A stretch of 64,000 nucleotides of DNA from UBA5336 sp964506685 (GTDB lineage Bacteria; Pseudomonadota; Alphaproteobacteria; Caulobacterales; Hyphomonadaceae). The notes beneath the pieces were generated by a model, which searched no databases, was not told the origin of the DNA, and saw only the letters and a program-made list of their open reading frames with translations. This document shows positions 52,078 to 61,200 of this stretch, piece after piece. The stretch lies in assembly GCA_964506685.1 (NCBI GenBank), contig CAZDMQ010000008.1:1-64000 (forward strand), in the 5' to 3' direction. Position 1 is the stretch's first letter. Every line of letters begins with the position of its first letter. The position numbers and the translations under genes were made by a program.

Positions 52078-53331
52078 ATGTCGTCGCGCATCCTCCTGAT
52101 TATCGGTGGCGGCATCGCCGCCTACAAGTCGCTGGAGCTGATCCGGCTGCTGGCGAGGCGTGGACTGTCCAGCCGCTGCATCGTGACACGCGGCGGCAGC
52201 CAGTTCGTTACCCCGTTGTCGGTCTCGGCGCTGAGCGGTGAGAAGGTCTTCACCGATCTGTTCGACCTCACCGACGAGGCCGAGATGGGCCATATCGAGC
52301 TCTCCCGCTCGGCCGATCTCGTCGTCGTCTGCCCGGCCACTGCGGACCTCATCGCCAAGGCGGCCAATGGCCATGCCGACGATCTGGCCACCACCGCCCT
52401 GCTCGCAACAGACAAGCCTGTGCTGATGGCGCCGGCGATGAATGTGCGCATGTGGCTGCACCCCGCGGTGCAGCGCAATGTCGCCCGTCTCCGGGATGAC
52501 GGGGTCACGGTGCTGGAGCCCGATGAAGGGGCAATGGCCTGTGGGGAGTTCGGCCCCGGTCGCCTGCCCGAGGTCGCTGCCATTGCCGACGCCATCGAAG
52601 CGGCCCTTGCGGCGCCTGCTGCCAGCCCGGTGACTGGCCGCCTCCGGGGGCGCCATGCCATTGTTACCGCCGGGCCGACGCGCGAGCCGCTCGATCCGGT
52701 ACGGTTTCTGTCGAACCACTCGTCGGGCCGGCAGGGCTATGCGATTGCCGGGGCGCTGGCCGCCGAGGGCACGCGCGTTACCCTCGTTTCGGGACCGGTC
52801 AGCCTCGCTCCGCCCGCCGGCGTCGATTGCGTCCCTGTGGAGACCGCCCGCGAGATGCTCAAGGCCTGTGAGGCGGCACTGCCGGCCGACCTCTTCGTCG
52901 CCGTCGCCGCGGTGGCGGACTGGAGACCGGCCAGCACGGCCAGCCGCAAGCTCAAGCTCAAGGGCGGAGGCAAGGATGCGTCGGCGCCCCTTCTGAACCT
53001 CACCGAAAACCCCGACATCCTTGCCACCATCGCGCGAAAACGGAAGCGAAGACCAGCGCTGGTCGTCGGTTTCGCAGCCGAAACCCACGATGTCGACGCG
53101 TTGGCCGAGGCCAAGCGCAAGCGCAAGGGGTGCGACTGGATCGTGGCCAATGATGTCTCGGGCGATGTCATGGGCGGGACCGAGAATGAGATCCTGTTAC
53201 TCCGGGAAACCGGTGGCGAGCGCTGGCCGCGCATGGGCAAGGAGGCCGTAGCGCGTCGCCTTGCTGCCGCCATCGCAGACCATTTCGCAACCGCTGCGGA
53301 GGCCGGTGCGACCTCCCGGCAGGCGGGCTGA
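52078..53331 (+). CDS. coaBC: Bifunctional phosphopantothenoylcysteine decarboxylase/phosphopantothenate-cysteine ligase CoaBC
   Basis: 417 aa, two steps of coenzyme A synthesis. The CoaC flavoprotein half (1 to about 185) has 'GGGIAAYKSLELIR', 'CPATADLIAKAANGHADDL', the substrate-binding 'APAMNVRMWLHP' and the Cys clamp 'MACGEFGPGRLPE'. The CoaB half (about 190-400) has 'VTAGPTREPLDPVRFLSNHS', 'AAVADWRPA' and the 'ENPDIL' and 'VGFAAET' blocks. Length is normal for the fusion. Confidence 0.96.
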   Translation: MSSRILLIIGGGIAAYKSLELIRLLARRGLSSRCIVTRGGSQFVTPLSVSALSGEKVFTDLFDLTDEAEMGHIELSRSADLVVVCPATADLIAKAANGHADDLATTALLATDKPVLMAPAMNVRMWLHPAVQRNVARLRDDGVTVLEPDEGAMACGEFGPGRLPEVAAIADAIEAALAAPAASPVTGRLRGRHAIVTAGPTREPLDPVRFLSNHSSGRQGYAIAGALAAEGTRVTLVSGPVSLAPPAGVDCVPVETAREMLKACEAALPADLFVAVAAVADWRPASTASRKLKLKGGGKDASAPLLNLTENPDILATIARKRKRRPALVVGFAAETHDVDALAEAKRKRKGCDWIVANDVSGDVMGGTENEILLLRETGGERWPRMGKEAVARRLAAAIADHFATAAEAGATSRQAG

Positions 53332-53333
53332 GC

Positions 53334-54998
53334 CTACTCGCCGGCGGGTGTGCCAAGGATCAGCCGGCCATCGATCGTCGTGATCAGCATCCGCCCCAGC
53401 GGGCCGGGCGAGACATCTGTGACCGAGCGCTGGCCGAGATTGAAGCGCAGCGTCACCGGTCCGTCCGGATCGAGGGCGCGGAAGGTCTCTGCATCCAGCG
53501 GGGTCGCATCCGGGATCTGGTCGAGCTGGACCGTCCAGACATTGCCCGAGATGAAATCGCCGAAGACATAGTAGAGTTCATCTTCCGGCCCGCCGAATAA
53601 CGGGGTGACATAGCCCCCCGTGATCGAATTGCCCTCGCCGTCGCCGAGGCCGTGCGGATATTCAAAGACGGGGAAGATAAGACCCGTCCTATCCCCGCCC
53701 TCGAACGCCAGCAGGCCTTCGTACAGGGGCCAGCCGAAATTCGCCCCGCCATCGCCGAGCGTCAGCCGGTTGACCTCCTCGCGCGCGCCCTGGCCGACAT
53801 CGGCGATGTAGAGCGCCTCGGTGATCGGATCCCAGAAGCTGCGATAGGGGTTGCGCAGCCCCTTGGCGAAGACCTCAGGATCGCCGTTCACACCGTCGGC
53901 AAAGGGATTGTCCGGCGGGATGCGGTAGTTCCGGTTCGGATCGTTCGGGAAGCCGTCGCCGCTGGTTACATCCAGCCGCAGGACCGAGCCGAGCAGACGG
54001 AAAGGGTCCTGGGCGTTGGCGGTGGCCGATCCGCCGCCATCGCCGAGCGGGACCAGCAGCGTGCCGTCACCGGCAAAGCCGATCCAGCCTGCATTGTGGT
54101 TCGCAAAGGGCTGCGGCACGCGGAGGATCAGCTCCGCGGTGGAGGGGTCGATCTGGTCGGTCCGGTTCGTGAACATGCGATAGCGGCGGATCTCGGTCGC
54201 CCCGCTCAGATTGGTGAGATTGACGTAAAGCGTGCGATCTGCCGCGAAATTCGGTGAGAAGGCGAGCCCGAGAAGCCCGCGCTCGCTATCGGTACTGACT
54301 GCGCCCGACAGATCCAGTGCGATCGTCGTTACCGGGTCGCCGGGCTGGGCATCTCCCGGGCGAAACCGGATCAGCCCGCCCTTTTCAAGGATCAGCAGCG
54401 CGCCGAGTTCGTCCTCGGGCCGGACGGCATCGGGAATGCGCACCGCCTGCACCGATTGGCTGAGCCCGCTGGCGAGGGTGACCGGTTCGAGGTCCGGATA
54501 ATCCACATCGCTCACCCGCAGCAGGAGGGATTTCGAGACACTGGCAGCGCCATCGCTCACCGTCACCGACACCTCATAGGCATTGTCGACATCAGCATCG
54601 GCCGGGGCCTCGAAGTCGAAGGCTGCCACCGGGACCAGGCTGAGCCGGACCGTGTTGCCATCCACCGTCTGCGCGCCGAAGCCGAACAGGGCGGCATCAT
54701 CGCCGGCAGTCTCGAAGACCAGCGTGTCGCCATCGGCATCGCTGGCCTCGATCATGACCGCGACCGGGTCCAGGCCTTCAGCAACGGTGACATCCTGCTC
54801 GAAAACGATTTCGGGCGCCGAGTTCGGCGGCGGCGTGGGGGTGGGTGTTGGCGTCGGAGTCGGTGTCGGCGCTGGCGCCGGCGTCGGTGACGGCGTTGGC
54901 GCCGGAACCGGCGTGTCATTGCTCCCGACGCCACCCCCGCCGCTGCAACCGGCGATCAGGAGACTGGCGGCCAGTGCGGTCAGTCCTGCGCGTCCCAT
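53334..54998 (-). CDS. PQQ-dependent sugar dehydrogenase-like lipoprotein
   Basis: 554 aa from ATG 54998. Lipobox 'LIAGC' is followed by a Gly run and a (Pro-Thr/Ala)n linker of about 28 residues. A cadherin-like/Ig domain (about 60-165, 'SDADGDTLVFETAGDD') comes next, then a six-bladed propeller of the glucose/sorbosone dehydrogenase family (about 175-550). Typical blades are 'RGLLGLAFSPNFAADRTLYV', 'LLVPLGDGGGS', 'KGLRNPYRSFWDP', 'YIADVGQGAREEVNRL' and 'GANFGWPLYEG'. Outer-membrane or periplasmic sugar oxidation with PQQ or another cofactor is inferred; the catalytic His usual in the first blade is not obvious. Confidence 0.88.
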   Translation of the reverse strand: MGRAGLTALAASLLIAGCSGGGGVGSNDTPVPAPTPSPTPAPAPTPTPTPTPTPTPPPNSAPEIVFEQDVTVAEGLDPVAVMIEASDADGDTLVFETAGDDAALFGFGAQTVDGNTVRLSLVPVAAFDFEAPADADVDNAYEVSVTVSDGAASVSKSLLLRVSDVDYPDLEPVTLASGLSQSVQAVRIPDAVRPEDELGALLILEKGGLIRFRPGDAQPGDPVTTIALDLSGAVSTDSERGLLGLAFSPNFAADRTLYVNLTNLSGATEIRRYRMFTNRTDQIDPSTAELILRVPQPFANHNAGWIGFAGDGTLLVPLGDGGGSATANAQDPFRLLGSVLRLDVTSGDGFPNDPNRNYRIPPDNPFADGVNGDPEVFAKGLRNPYRSFWDPITEALYIADVGQGAREEVNRLTLGDGGANFGWPLYEGLLAFEGGDRTGLIFPVFEYPHGLGDGEGNSITGGYVTPLFGGPEDELYYVFGDFISGNVWTVQLDQIPDATPLDAETFRALDPDGPVTLRFNLGQRSVTDVSPGPLGRMLITTIDGRLILGTPAGE

Positions 54999-55196
54999 GT
55001 CCGTCTCACCCTTCTCTCCGCGTCCCTGTGGGAAACATCGAACAGAAAGGGCTCGCGTGGTCAATGAAACTCGCGTTCAGGTAGACCCGGCACTCGTGAC
55101 CCGGTGCCCAGGCCGTCCGGCCCGGACCCGTTCGGGCCGTGTGCATCGGGCGTCGCGGTCGCTCCGCCCGATGCCAGTTCCCGGCGGCCGCGTCGC

Positions 55197-56108
55197 CTAC
55201 TCCATGCCGATCGGCGAGAGCAATTCCGGCGCGGTCACAAGCTGACGGACGCCATAGGAACCGGTTTCGTTGAACACATTGCCGCTCTCGGCCCAGGCGT
55301 GCAGAGAGTTGATGTCCAGCTTCGTGCATTGCGGGCGCACCGACCAGGTCACCTGAGCCGGCGAGCAGGTCGACTGGTCAAAGATCGGCCCCGTTGTCGA
55401 GCCGCGGAAGATGACCGGCGCGCCGGTATCGGCGGGGATCATCCTGGCCTGATGGCGGCCGTCGACAACATTGCCGCCATACGCCATGTCCATGAAATCG
55501 AGCGCTTCGGGATCTTTCACCACGAGGAAGGTCTGCGCCTCCACCCGCAGCAGCGGATCAGTGCAGTCCTCCGGGACGCACGCGCCAAGGCCCTCTCCCG
55601 GCGCTGCGTCGCAGCTGGTGTGTACCCAGTGCACCTCGATCGTCTGGCCAGGCACCACGCCCTGAAAGGCGCCCGGCGCGGGCGTCAGTTCGGCCTCTGT
55701 CAGCTTCGGCGTCTCATTGCAGGCATAGCCGCCATCATCGGTCGCGCCGACGAACAGGCTGAAGCCGGGGCCCTTGTGCTCGGCATTGGTGTGCGTGTGG
55801 ATATTGCAGAGATTCATTTCCGACGGGGCCGGCGCCATCGGGAACGTCACGGTGTTCAGCCCGACCGGGTTGGTGATATCGCGCGGGGTTTGCGGGCCGG
55901 CATCGAGGCAAAGGCCAGCCGGCTCCGCAGTGTCCGCCGTAGCGACGGCGGCGGTTTCCGCATCGTCCGCAACCGCCTCCGCCACGTCGACCGCTGTCTC
56001 TGCGACGGTCTCCGGCGCAGCGGTCACAGGGGCTTCGGCTTCGTCCGGGCTGACCGCCTTGCATGCAGCGACCAGTGCAAGGGCGGAAACGGCAACAAGC
56101 ATTCTCAT
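55197..56108 (-). CDS. Delta-class carbonic anhydrase-like lipoprotein
   Basis: 303 aa from ATG 56108 (GAGGG 8 nt upstream). Signal with lipobox 'LVAAC' (Cys18), then an Ala/Val/Glu-rich linker (to about 60). The globular domain carries 'NLCNIHTHTNAEHKGPGFS' and 'IEVHWVHTSCD', whose clustered His residues match my memory of the zinc-site segments of delta carbonic anhydrases (diatom TWCA1 and bacterial homologs). Several Cys suggest disulfides, consistent with an exported location. The reaction would be CO2 hydration in the periplasm. The family call rests on recognised motifs, not a search. Confidence 0.72.
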   Translation of the reverse strand: MRMLVAVSALALVAACKAVSPDEAEAPVTAAPETVAETAVDVAEAVADDAETAAVATADTAEPAGLCLDAGPQTPRDITNPVGLNTVTFPMAPAPSEMNLCNIHTHTNAEHKGPGFSLFVGATDDGGYACNETPKLTEAELTPAPGAFQGVVPGQTIEVHWVHTSCDAAPGEGLGACVPEDCTDPLLRVEAQTFLVVKDPEALDFMDMAYGGNVVDGRHQARMIPADTGAPVIFRGSTTGPIFDQSTCSPAQVTWSVRPQCTKLDINSLHAWAESGNVFNETGSYGVRQLVTAPELLSPIGME

Positions 56109-56254
56109 TCTGGGATCCCTCTCTCTATACCCTTCGTCTATTTGGGTACCCTCCGGCGGATCAAAAGACAGAATCCAGCCCCTGTTATGCAATATTGTTA
56201 CACAATCTTTCGCCCTGAGGGCGGGCGCCGCGCGGACATACTGCGCTGCAGCGC

Positions 56255-56983
56255 TCAGGCGGCCGCCAGGGCCGCCTTCTGCAGCGCGAACAGTTCCCCG
56301 CACCCCTTTTCGGCCAGCACCAGCAGCGTCTCCAGCTCGGTCCGGGTCATCGGCCGTTCCTCGCCGGTCCCCTGCACCTCGATGAAGCCGCCATCGGAGC
56401 TCATCACCACGTTCATGTCGCCCTCCCCGCCCGAGTCCTCGGGATAATCCAGGTCAAGTACGGGCGTGTCCTTGTAGAGGCCGACGGAGATCGCTGCGGC
56501 CTGCTTCAGTATGGGATCCTTCGCGATCACGCCCTCGGTCCTGAGGTACCGGCAGGCCATCGCCAGCGCCACGAAGCCGCCGGTGATCGCCGCCGTGCGG
56601 GTGCCGCCATCGGCCTGCAGCACGTCGCAATCGATCGTGACCTGGTTCTCGCCCAGCGCCGGAAGATCGACAACAGAGCGCAGCGAGCGCCCGATCAGGC
56701 GCTGGATCTCCTGGGTCCGGCCCGACTGCTTGCCACGGGCCGCCTCGCGCTGGCCGCGTGTATGCGTCGCGCGCGGCAGCATGCCATACTCGCCCGTCAC
56801 CCAGCCCTTGCCCTGCCCACGCAGAAAGGGCGGCACGCTGTCCTGCCAGCTGGCCGTGCACAGCACATGGGTGTGGCCGAATTTCGCAAGGCACGACCCC
56901 TCGGCATAGCGGGTCACCCCGGTCTCCAGGGTGATCTCGCGAAGCGCATCAGCGGGGCGGCCGGACGGACGGGCAAAGGACAT
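56255..56983 (-). CDS. rph: Ribonuclease PH
   Basis: 242 aa, phosphorolytic 3' exoribonuclease trimming tRNA precursors. Family blocks: 'RPSGRPADALREITLETG' at the N-terminus, 'EGSCLAKFGHTHVLCTAS', 'RQEIQRLIGRSLRSVVD' (as TQEIQRLIGR here), 'VTIDCDVLQADGGTRTAAIT' and 'DLDYPEDSGGEGDMN'. The length is normal. Same strand as yebC and kdsA downstream in coordinate order but with separate spacing. Confidence 0.97.
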   Translation of the reverse strand: MSFARPSGRPADALREITLETGVTRYAEGSCLAKFGHTHVLCTASWQDSVPPFLRGQGKGWVTGEYGMLPRATHTRGQREAARGKQSGRTQEIQRLIGRSLRSVVDLPALGENQVTIDCDVLQADGGTRTAAITGGFVALAMACRYLRTEGVIAKDPILKQAAAISVGLYKDTPVLDLDYPEDSGGEGDMNVVMSSDGGFIEVQGTGEERPMTRTELETLLVLAEKGCGELFALQKAALAAA

Positions 56984-57055
56984 GGGTCGTTTCTCTCAGC
57001 AGCGAAGCGGCGACCCATGGCGGATTTGATCCGGCGAGTCCATGCGCGCGCCCGG

Positions 57056-57808
57056 CTATCCGGCGAGCCGTTCCATCTCCGCATCCGAGAGTTCGGAATT
57101 GTCATAGACATTCTGCACGTCATCAAGCTCGTCCAGCACGTCGAGGAGCTTCATCAGCGTGTCAGCGGCGTCACCCTCCACTGGCACCAGGGTCTGGGGC
57201 CGCCAGACGAGCCTTGTCGACTTCGCCTCGACCTCCGGCCAGGTGGTATCAAGTGCGCCGGCGACCGCCTGCAGGTCTTCCCGCGCGGTGTAGATGCAAT
57301 AGGTATCGCCATCCTTTTCGACATCCTCGGCGCCGGCTTCGATGGCCGCTTCCATCACCGTTTCCTCGTCGCCGATCACGGCCGCGTAGATGATCTCGCC
57401 GACCTGATCGAAGCCGAAGGAGACCGAGCCCGTCTCCCCGAGATTGCCGCCATTCTTGGAGAAGGCCGAGCGGATCTCGCTGGCTGCGCGGTTGCGGTTG
57501 TCCGTCGAGGCCTCGACAATGATGCCGACCCCGCCGGGCCCGAAGCCCTCGTAGCGAATGTCCTCATAAGCGTCGCCGCCGCCGCCGGCCCCCTTGTCGA
57601 TGGCACGCTTGATATTGTCCTTGGGCATGGATTCGCCCTTGGCATTCTTGACCGCGAGCCTGAGGCGCGGATTGGCATCCGGATCGGGGCCGCCCAGCTT
57701 GGCGGCGATCGTGATCTCCTTGGACAGGCGGGAGAACAGGACCGCGCGCTTCTTGTCCTGTGCGCCCTTGCGATGCTGGATGTTCGCCCATTTGCTGTGG
57801 CCGGCCAT
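57056..57808 (-). CDS. YebC/PmpR family protein
   Basis: 250 aa. The N-terminal signature 'MAGHSKWANIQHRKGAQD' is diagnostic. Further blocks are 'GGPDPDANPRLRLAVKNAKG', 'MPKDNIKRAIDKGAGGG' and 'YEGFGPGGVGIIVEASTDNR'. Family members were long called transcriptional regulators and have more recently been linked to easing ribosome stalls at proline stretches. Three-domain protein of normal length, cytosolic. Confidence 0.96.
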   Translation of the reverse strand: MAGHSKWANIQHRKGAQDKKRAVLFSRLSKEITIAAKLGGPDPDANPRLRLAVKNAKGESMPKDNIKRAIDKGAGGGGDAYEDIRYEGFGPGGVGIIVEASTDNRNRAASEIRSAFSKNGGNLGETGSVSFGFDQVGEIIYAAVIGDEETVMEAAIEAGAEDVEKDGDTYCIYTAREDLQAVAGALDTTWPEVEAKSTRLVWRPQTLVPVEGDAADTLMKLLDVLDELDDVQNVYDNSELSDAEMERLAG

Positions 57809-57969
57809 GCGGGACCTCTTCTTTGGGGTGTCGGATCGATCGCTCTGGATAGACGATCAAAGCCCACCCGTGAAGCCGCAAGCCGGGCCTGGCTGAATGG
57901 CGGCGGAAAACCCGTTTCGGCGCGACCTGCCGGAACTCACGCGCGGCTCCGGTGTCTGTGACCGGTCCC

Positions 57970-58833
57970 CTACCCGTTCACCACGTCGTGAAGTTGTTTC
58001 AGCGTCGCGAGCAGCGGCTCGGCGGCGTCCAGGGGCAGACAGCTCGGCCCGTCGCACAGCGCCTTGTCCGGCTCGGGATGAAATTCCAGGAACACGCCAT
58101 CCGCCCCTGCTGCCACGGCCGCCTTCGCAATCACCGCCACGCCGTCGCGGCGTCCACCGGTCGACCCGCCGCCGGTCCTCGGATCGGCACCTGGCAACTG
58201 CACGGCATGGGTGGCGTCGATCGTCACCGGCACGCCCAGCGCCTTCATGGCCGGAATGCCGAGCATGTCCACGACGAGATTGTTGTAGCCGAAACTCGAG
58301 CCGCGCTCACACAGGATGGTCGGGTTCACCGCGTCGGGGCCGATCGCTTCGCCGACCTTGGCGACGATATTCTTCGCGTCCCAGGGGGCGATGAACTGCG
58401 CCTTCTTCACGTGTAGCCAGCCGCCCCGGGCGGATGCGGCCCGGGCGCCGGCCACGACAAGATCGGTCTGGCGGCAGAGAAAGGCTGGTACCTGGATGAT
58501 CTCGCAGACCTCGGCCACCGGTTCGGCCTGCTCGACCGTGTGATAATCGGTCACCAGCGACACGCCGAATTCGGTCTTCACATCGGCGAGAATCTTGAGC
58601 CCCTGCTCGAGGCCCGGTCCGCGATAGGACGTGATGGACGACCTGTTTGCCTTGTCGAAGCTCGCCTTGAACACGAAGGGCAGGCCAAGCCGCTCACAGA
58701 CGCTCTTCAGATGCTCGCAGACCCGCAGCGCCAGCTCGCGGCTTTCCAGAACGTTGAGACCGGCCATGACAAGCAGGGGCTGTCCGCTCCCGATGCCGAA
58801 ACCGTGGCCTGGAAGGTCAAGTTTCACGGGCAT
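57970..58833 (-). CDS. kdsA: 3-deoxy-8-phosphooctulonate synthase (KDO-8-P synthase)
   Basis: 287 aa from ATG 58833 (GGGAG 9 nt upstream), preferred over 58863 because homology begins with 'PVKLDLPGHGFGIG'. The enzyme condenses PEP and arabinose-5-phosphate for lipopolysaccharide KDO. TIM-barrel blocks: 'FVFKASFDKANRSSITSYRG' (PEP site), 'VSLVTDYH', 'IIQVPAFLCRQTDLV', 'VKKAQFIAPWD' and 'CERGSSFGYNNLVVDM'. The presence of kdsA indicates KDO-containing LPS. Confidence 0.96.
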   Translation of the reverse strand: MPVKLDLPGHGFGIGSGQPLLVMAGLNVLESRELALRVCEHLKSVCERLGLPFVFKASFDKANRSSITSYRGPGLEQGLKILADVKTEFGVSLVTDYHTVEQAEPVAEVCEIIQVPAFLCRQTDLVVAGARAASARGGWLHVKKAQFIAPWDAKNIVAKVGEAIGPDAVNPTILCERGSSFGYNNLVVDMLGIPAMKALGVPVTIDATHAVQLPGADPRTGGGSTGGRRDGVAVIAKAAVAAGADGVFLEFHPEPDKALCDGPSCLPLDAAEPLLATLKQLHDVVNG

Positions 58834-58950
58834 CTGCGACCACTCCCTCGGGGCGCCGGCCATTCCGGTTCCCCGTCACATCATCACCTGTTCATGAATA
58901 AGTTAGCACCGTACCCCATATCCGGAGCAGGGGCGATGAGCCGGGCGGGA

Positions 58951-59026
<76 letters not shown>

Positions 59027-59068
59027 GCCGCCAGGGAGCCAACTGCTTACTGGCGGTGCGTCGCCAGA

Positions 59069-59581
59069 TCAAGACTTATCGTCATCGGCCTTTCCGACAA
59101 TGTCGTCTTCGAGAACGATATCATCGTCGCCATCGATCTCGAAATCATCATCATCGGAATCGAGGATCACATCGTCATCATCGTCATCGACACCCTCGTC
59201 CTGGAAGCCGGCCGGGACCTTGCCGGGCTTGGTGGTGTCGTCCTCATCTTCGTCGGTCGCCCCTTCCAGCACGACTTCATCTGCGTCGTCGCCCAGTTCC
59301 TTGGCGACTTCGGTCTCCTCGATGTCCTCATCCTCATCGTCGAGCACGACCGCCTTCTCAGCGTCCTCGTTCTCGATTTCCTCGTCGTCCTCGTCCTCCG
59401 CTTCGGGCCCGGGCTTGGCAGCCTTCCGCGACTCCTTGGTCGGTTTCGGTGCCAGTTCGAAAAAGGACAGGGGATAGGACTTGCCCGTATAGGGCGAGAC
59501 CACGGGGTCCTTGTTCAGGTCGTAGAAATTCTTGCCCGTCTCGGGGCACGTCCGTTTTGTACCAAGCTCAGCCTTCGCCAC
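59069..59581 (-). CDS. TIGR02300 / FYDLN acid family protein
   Basis: 170 aa from GTG 59581 (GGGAGG 6 nt upstream). The N-terminal zinc-ribbon-like module holds 'GTKRTCPETGKNFYDLNKDP', the FYDLN signature. The rest is extremely acidic, with long Asp/Glu runs (for example residues 130-170). Conserved in Alphaproteobacteria beside aroA, with no known function. The SD is buried in a strong hairpin (59588-59611). Confidence 0.93.
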   Translation of the reverse strand: MAKAELGTKRTCPETGKNFYDLNKDPVVSPYTGKSYPLSFFELAPKPTKESRKAAKPGPEAEDEDDEEIENEDAEKAVVLDDEDEDIEETEVAKELGDDADEVVLEGATDEDEDDTTKPGKVPAGFQDEGVDDDDDDVILDSDDDDFEIDGDDDIVLEDDIVGKADDDKS

Positions 59582-59587
59582 GTGCGA

Positions 59588-59611
59588 CCTCCCGGAAAGG
59601 GCGCCGGGAGG
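59588..59611 (-). promoter_or_regulatory. Hairpin that sequesters the Shine-Dalgarno of the FYDLN gene
   Basis: On the minus-strand transcript an 8-bp perfect stem (CCUCCCGG pairs with CCGGGAGG) with an 8-nt loop contains the whole GGGAGG ribosome-binding site of the GTG start at 59581. As drawn, translation initiation would be blocked unless the stem opens, suggesting control by a factor, temperature or coupling. The same DNA is in the leader of aroA on the other strand. Confidence 0.55.
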
Positions 59612-59718
59612 GAACTCGAATCCCCTACGGCGCCAAACGAAGAGCGGCGCTTGCCATAGGGTCTTGCGGCTGTCAAAGCCCAGAAGACCGATTTACGACA
59701 AAGCCGGAAGTCTCAGTC

Positions 59719-61047
59719 ATGGTATGGACCTCCCATCCCGTTCGCAGCCTGCGCGGCAGCGTCCGCGCACCAGGCGACAAGTCCTGCTCGCACCGCGCCT
59801 TCATCCTCGCGGCCATGGCCGAGGGACGCTCGGACTTCACCGGCATGCTGGAAGGTGACGACGTGATGCGCACCGCCCGCGCGGCAGCGGCGCTCGGGGC
59901 AGGGATCGAACAGGCCGGACCCGGCTGCTGGAGCGTGACCGGGCGGGGCAGGTTGGCATCGCCGTCCGAGGCCCTGGACTTCGGCAATTCCGGCACCGGC
60001 TCGCGGCTGATGATGGGCGCCGTGGCCGGCTTTCCGGTGACCGCAACCTTCATCGGCGATGCCAGTCTCAGCAGCCGGCCCATGGGCCGGATCCTCGATC
60101 CGCTCATGCAGATGGGGGCAAGCCTGCAAGCTGCCGAAGGCGGACGGCTTCCGGTTACGCTGACCGGCAGCGAGCGCCTGCAGGCAATCGACTATGCCCC
60201 GCCCAAGGCATCGGCGCAGGTCAAATCGGCCGTCCTGCTTGCTGGCCTGCATGCCGAAGGCACGACCATTGTCCGCGAGGCGCGGGACACCCGCGACCAT
60301 ACCGAACGCATGCTCAGGGCCGCTGGCATCGAGCTTGACGTGACGCGCCTCGGCCCGGGCGGCGGGCGATCGATCGCGCTGACCGGCGGGCAGCGCCTGG
60401 CACCGGTCGAGACTGCCATCCCCGGCGACCCCTCCTCGGCGGCCTTCCTGATCGCTGCCGGCCTTGTCAGTCCCGATGGCAATGTGCTGGTCGAGGGAGT
60501 GATGTCGAACGAGACGCGGTGTGGCCTGTTCGACCTGCTCGGCGGACGGATGGGGGCGAGCCTGGGGGCCGACGACACGGGCGAGGCGTGCGGCGAACGG
60601 ATGATCGACCTGCAGGCCGTTTCCGGCGGACTGACCGCAACCGATGTGCCCGAAAGACTGGTGCCAGCCATGATCGACGAATTCCCCGTCCTCGCTGTGC
60701 TCGCCGCATTTGCCGAGGGGGAGACCCGGGTCACCGGCGCGGGGGAACTCCGGGTGAAGGAGACCGACCGGATCCGGGCCGTGGTCGATATGCTGGCGAT
60801 CAATGGTGTCGAGGCAGAGGAGCTGGAGGACGGCTTCATCGTCGCCGGTTGTGGTGGACCGCCGCCCGGCGGAGGGTGTGTCGAGACCCGGCATGATCAT
60901 CGCATCGCCATGAGCGCGCTGGTCATGGGGACGGCCACCAGGGCCCCGGTTGCCGTCGACGATGTCTCCATGATCGCCACCAGCTATCCCGGCTTCCTTG
61001 CCGACATGACCCGGCTCGGTGCGGACATCAGGGATGTTCCGGCCTGA
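59719..61047 (+). CDS. aroA: 3-phosphoshikimate 1-carboxyvinyltransferase (EPSP synthase), class II type
   Basis: 442 aa from ATG 59719 (GGAAG 8 nt upstream; the upstream open frame runs through the tRNA and FYDLN region and is not coding). Shikimate pathway step joining PEP to shikimate-3-phosphate. Blocks: 'APGDKSCSHRAFILAAMAEG', 'LDFGNSGTGSRLMMGAVAG', 'GDASLSSRPMGRILDPLMQM', 'SAQVKSAVLLAGLHAEG' and 'ETRHDHRIAMSALVMG'. The sequence style matches class II enzymes of Alphaproteobacteria. The next gene is not cmk, unlike many relatives. Confidence 0.96.
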   Translation: MVWTSHPVRSLRGSVRAPGDKSCSHRAFILAAMAEGRSDFTGMLEGDDVMRTARAAAALGAGIEQAGPGCWSVTGRGRLASPSEALDFGNSGTGSRLMMGAVAGFPVTATFIGDASLSSRPMGRILDPLMQMGASLQAAEGGRLPVTLTGSERLQAIDYAPPKASAQVKSAVLLAGLHAEGTTIVREARDTRDHTERMLRAAGIELDVTRLGPGGGRSIALTGGQRLAPVETAIPGDPSSAAFLIAAGLVSPDGNVLVEGVMSNETRCGLFDLLGGRMGASLGADDTGEACGERMIDLQAVSGGLTATDVPERLVPAMIDEFPVLAVLAAFAEGETRVTGAGELRVKETDRIRAVVDMLAINGVEAEELEDGFIVAGCGGPPPGGGCVETRHDHRIAMSALVMGTATRAPVAVDDVSMIATSYPGFLADMTRLGADIRDVPA

Positions 61048-61200
61048 TCCGGTGCGGCCCCTCGCATGTGCCGGAACGTGACCGATTCCCCCGCAGGCAA
61101 GCAGGCAAACACCCCGGAAACGGCAAATTTGACCGATTGGATTCAGCAGGGATAAGCGGCCGCCATTGTACAGGGAAAGCCCCCAAAAGGAGGCTGAGCT

